Assembly: GCA_050045915.1 (NCBI GenBank)
Contig: JBNGCR010000244.1
Location: forward strand, 1 to 6,864
Length of the DNA stretch: 6,864 nt
From: Limnospira sp050045915
GTDB lineage: Bacteria; Cyanobacteriota; Cyanobacteriia; Cyanobacteriales; Microcoleaceae
Direction of reading: 5' to 3'
In this document: positions 5,627-6,864 of the stretch, piece after piece
Numbering within the stretch: position 1 is the first letter of the stretch
Layout: every line of letters starts with the position of its first letter
Program-made: the position numbers and the translations under genes
The notes under the pieces: generated by a model
What the model was told of the DNA's origin: nothing
Seen by the model: the letters and a program-made list of their open reading frames with translations, nothing else
Database searches by the model: none

Positions 5627-5939
5627 GACTTTCAACTCAATTCTTCAAAATTCGTCATCAATGTTACTGTTTTTTCTGCGAGTTTCTGAGTGGTTCCGCC
5701 CGTTTTGAGGGGAAGGGGGCGATCGGGATGATATCAGGGTGTCATCAATTGTAGTGGGGAACGCACCCAACCCGACTCTAGCGATCGGCTATCAGCTTTC
5801 GGCGAACCGCCCACAATTGGGAGATTGGCGGAGTGTTGGGATCTCCTCAGAGTCCTGGCGGTTTAGAATATATAGCAGTCGCCGGGGTAGCTAGGACATC
5901 GAACCACCCTGAAACTCAGACGGTAGGCGCTTTTCTTCC

Positions 5940-5967
5940 CTATTGCCTGTTGCCTATTGCCTGTTGC
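5940..5967 (+). repeat. CTATTGC/CTGTTGC heptamer array, 4 copies
   Basis: Alternating CTATTGC, CTGTTGC, CTATTGC, CTGTTGC. It lies 43 bases before the Uma2 start and so probably falls in that gene's leader or promoter region. It creates an in-frame ATG-free open extension that can mislead start prediction. Confidence 0.85.
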
Positions 5968-6000
5968 CTGCTTATCAATTCGGATCGGCGCGATCGCGCC

Positions 6001-6005
6001 GGAGG
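6001..6005 (+). promoter_or_regulatory. Shine-Dalgarno GGAGG of the Uma2 gene
   Basis: GGAGG is five bases before the ATG at 6011. It decides the start in favour of this ATG over an upstream in-frame codon at 5957 that lies inside the heptamer repeat. Confidence 0.75.
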
Positions 6006-6010
6006 TCAAA

Positions 6011-6628
6011 ATGGTACGGACACCCCCCAAACCGGACACCGAAACGCTCTCCCTTGAATTACCAAAAACGATTAAACTTTATGTCACCCAAGAACAGTTC
6101 GCGGCCCTTGCCGCAGTCAACCGAGATTTGCAACTGGAAAGAACGGCAGAAGGAGAGTTGATCGTGAATCCACCAACCGGTTGGGAAACGGGAGAACGAA
6201 ACTGTAAAATTACCGGACAACTCGATCGCTGGCAGGAAGAAAATGGCGATATTGGGAAAGCATTTGACTCATCAACCGCCTTTATTTTACCCAACGGCGC
6301 GACCCGTTCTCCCGATGCCTGTTGGATCAGTCCGGAATCCTGGGATGCCCTCACGCCGGAACAAAAAGGGACATTCGCCAATATCTGCCCCGATTTTGTC
6401 GTCGAGTTGCGATCGGATTCTGACACCTTAAAATCGCTGCGAGAAAAAATGCGCGAATACATGGACAACGGCGCGAAATTGGGATGGTTGCTCGATCCGA
6501 AACATCGCAAAGTCGAAATTTACCGCCCGGAATCGCCGGTGGAAATATTAGAAAATCCCGACGAGTTGTCCGGCGAAGCGATAGTACCCGGTTTCAAGTT
6601 AAACTTGCGCCGCGTATACGGGGAATAG
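6011..6628 (+). CDS. Uma2 family (DUF820) putative restriction-endonuclease-fold protein
   Basis: 205 residues, full length for Uma2, a PD-(D/E)XK nuclease-fold family greatly expanded in cyanobacteria. Visible landmarks: YVTQEQFAAL near 24-33, GELIVNPPTG (48-57), the RSPDACWIS motif (99-107), CPDFVVELRS (126-135) with the candidate metal ligands Asp128 and Glu132, and LREKMREYMDNGAKLGWLLDP (143-163) with VEIYRP near 168-173. The C-terminus VPGFKLNL (192-199) is the usual family ending. Targets and biological role are unknown for nearly all members; mobile-element or toxin-like roles are only proposals. No signal peptide, so cytosolic. It appears as a single gene, with heptamer repeats directly on both sides. 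The start at 6011 is chosen for its GGAGG; a longer form would translate repeat DNA. Confidence 0.9.
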   Translation: MVRTPPKPDTETLSLELPKTIKLYVTQEQFAALAAVNRDLQLERTAEGELIVNPPTGWETGERNCKITGQLDRWQEENGDIGKAFDSSTAFILPNGATRSPDACWISPESWDALTPEQKGTFANICPDFVVELRSDSDTLKSLREKMREYMDNGAKLGWLLDPKHRKVEIYRPESPVEILENPDELSGEAIVPGFKLNLRRVYGE

Positions 6629-6652
6629 GGAGTCGGGAGTCGGGAGTCGGGA
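6628..6652 (+). repeat. GGGAGTC heptamer array (3 full copies plus GGGA)
   Basis: Three perfect GGGAGTC units and a partial one. The array begins on the last base of the Uma2 stop codon, within a GGGGAATAGGGAGTC context; GGGGAATAGGGA recurs at 6717-6728. Confidence 0.85.
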
Positions 6653-6864
6653 AGAAGCAAGCCAGCATCAGTCACCCGTGTTATCTGTGAAATCGGGTTC
6701 ATCCGCGATCGCGACTGGGGAATAGGGAATTTTTCACTTTTCACTTTTCACTTTTCACTTTTCACTTTCCCCACACCCCACATCCCCAAAATTGTTAAGG
6801 ATTGTCACCGTTTTTCCCCACCCGGCCATATTGTGTCCCCCTCTGCGGTAGTCTAGATTCGGTA
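6653..6864. other. Repeat-bearing 3' flank
   Basis: No gene seen. After the heptamer array come a HIP1 site near 6705, a GGGGAATAGGGA copy, a TTTTCAC tandem array and a C-rich stretch. TTGTGT (6831-6836), 17 bases and TAGATT (6854-6859) is a weak promoter-like pair that could serve a gene beyond the window. Confidence 0.5.
6731..6765 (+). repeat. TTTTCAC heptamer tandem repeat, 5 perfect copies
   Basis: Five identical TTTTCAC units in a row (GTGAAAA on the other strand), ending in TTTCCCC. It is the third unrelated heptamer sequence in this window. Confidence 0.9.

Larger units (their letters stand above)
5627..6010. other. Intergenic region between divergent S51-like and Uma2 genes
   Basis: 384 bases without a convincing gene. 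Both flanking genes start here, so their promoters should lie within, but I find no good consensus pair. An imperfect inverted repeat joins CAATTGTAGTGGG (5746-5758) with CCCACAATTG (5810-5819), and a CTATTGC heptamer array lies at 5940-5967. Confidence 0.6.

Noticed and set aside
6831..6859. Promoter for a gene to the right
   Set aside because: TTGTGT matches only half of the -35 consensus and no downstream gene is visible, so it was not listed as a feature.

Overview
The window looks like chromosomal DNA of a filamentous-type cyanobacterium. The evidence is the density of the HIP1 octamer GCGATCGC (about a dozen copies in under 7 kb, on both strands and inside genes), heptameric tandem repeats and AGAAACC(C/G)GGTTTCT palindromes between genes, and a cyanobacterial set of families (DUF1802, Uma2, S51/cyanophycinase-like, LCP with a LytR_C domain). 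This is ordinary chromosomal sequence with repeat-rich spacers. I see no phage, insertion sequence transposase, CRISPR array, tRNA or rRNA.

Layout from left to right. (1) 1-156 is a repeat-bearing 3' flank. (2) An aldo/keto reductase (157-1131, minus) is divergent from a DUF1802 protein (1221-1817, plus) across an 89-bp promoter region. (3) An AT-rich convergent spacer (1818-2103) holds a striking 13-bp perfect hairpin and an intrinsic terminator for the minus-strand gene that follows. (4) Mannose-1-phosphate guanylyltransferase (2104-3153, minus) is divergent from an LCP-family protein (3357-4523, plus). The LCP gene carries a 100-N assembly gap in its catalytic core. (5) A previously uncalled 35-residue single-pass membrane protein (4520-4627) overlaps the LCP stop codon and has a strong Shine-Dalgarno. 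(6) A repeat-filled spacer (4628-4957) runs into the 3' end of a secreted S51/cyanophycinase-like gene (4958-5626, minus). That gene is truncated exactly at a palindromic repeat and lacks the part of the family that carries the catalytic His. (7) A 384-bp spacer without genes leads to a Uma2-family nuclease-fold protein (6011-6628, plus). (8) 6629-6864 is a repeat-rich flank.

How the genes relate. GDP-mannose synthesis (ManC) and LCP glycopolymer ligation are divergent neighbours, which suggests a cell-envelope polysaccharide theme; the small membrane protein is probably co-translated with LCP. The other genes (reductase, DUF1802, S51-like, Uma2) look like independent single units. The points most worth a second look are the coupled small ORF, the promoter-plus-hairpin unit in the convergent spacer, the repeat-associated truncation of the S51 gene, and the tendency of repeats to begin exactly at stop codons.
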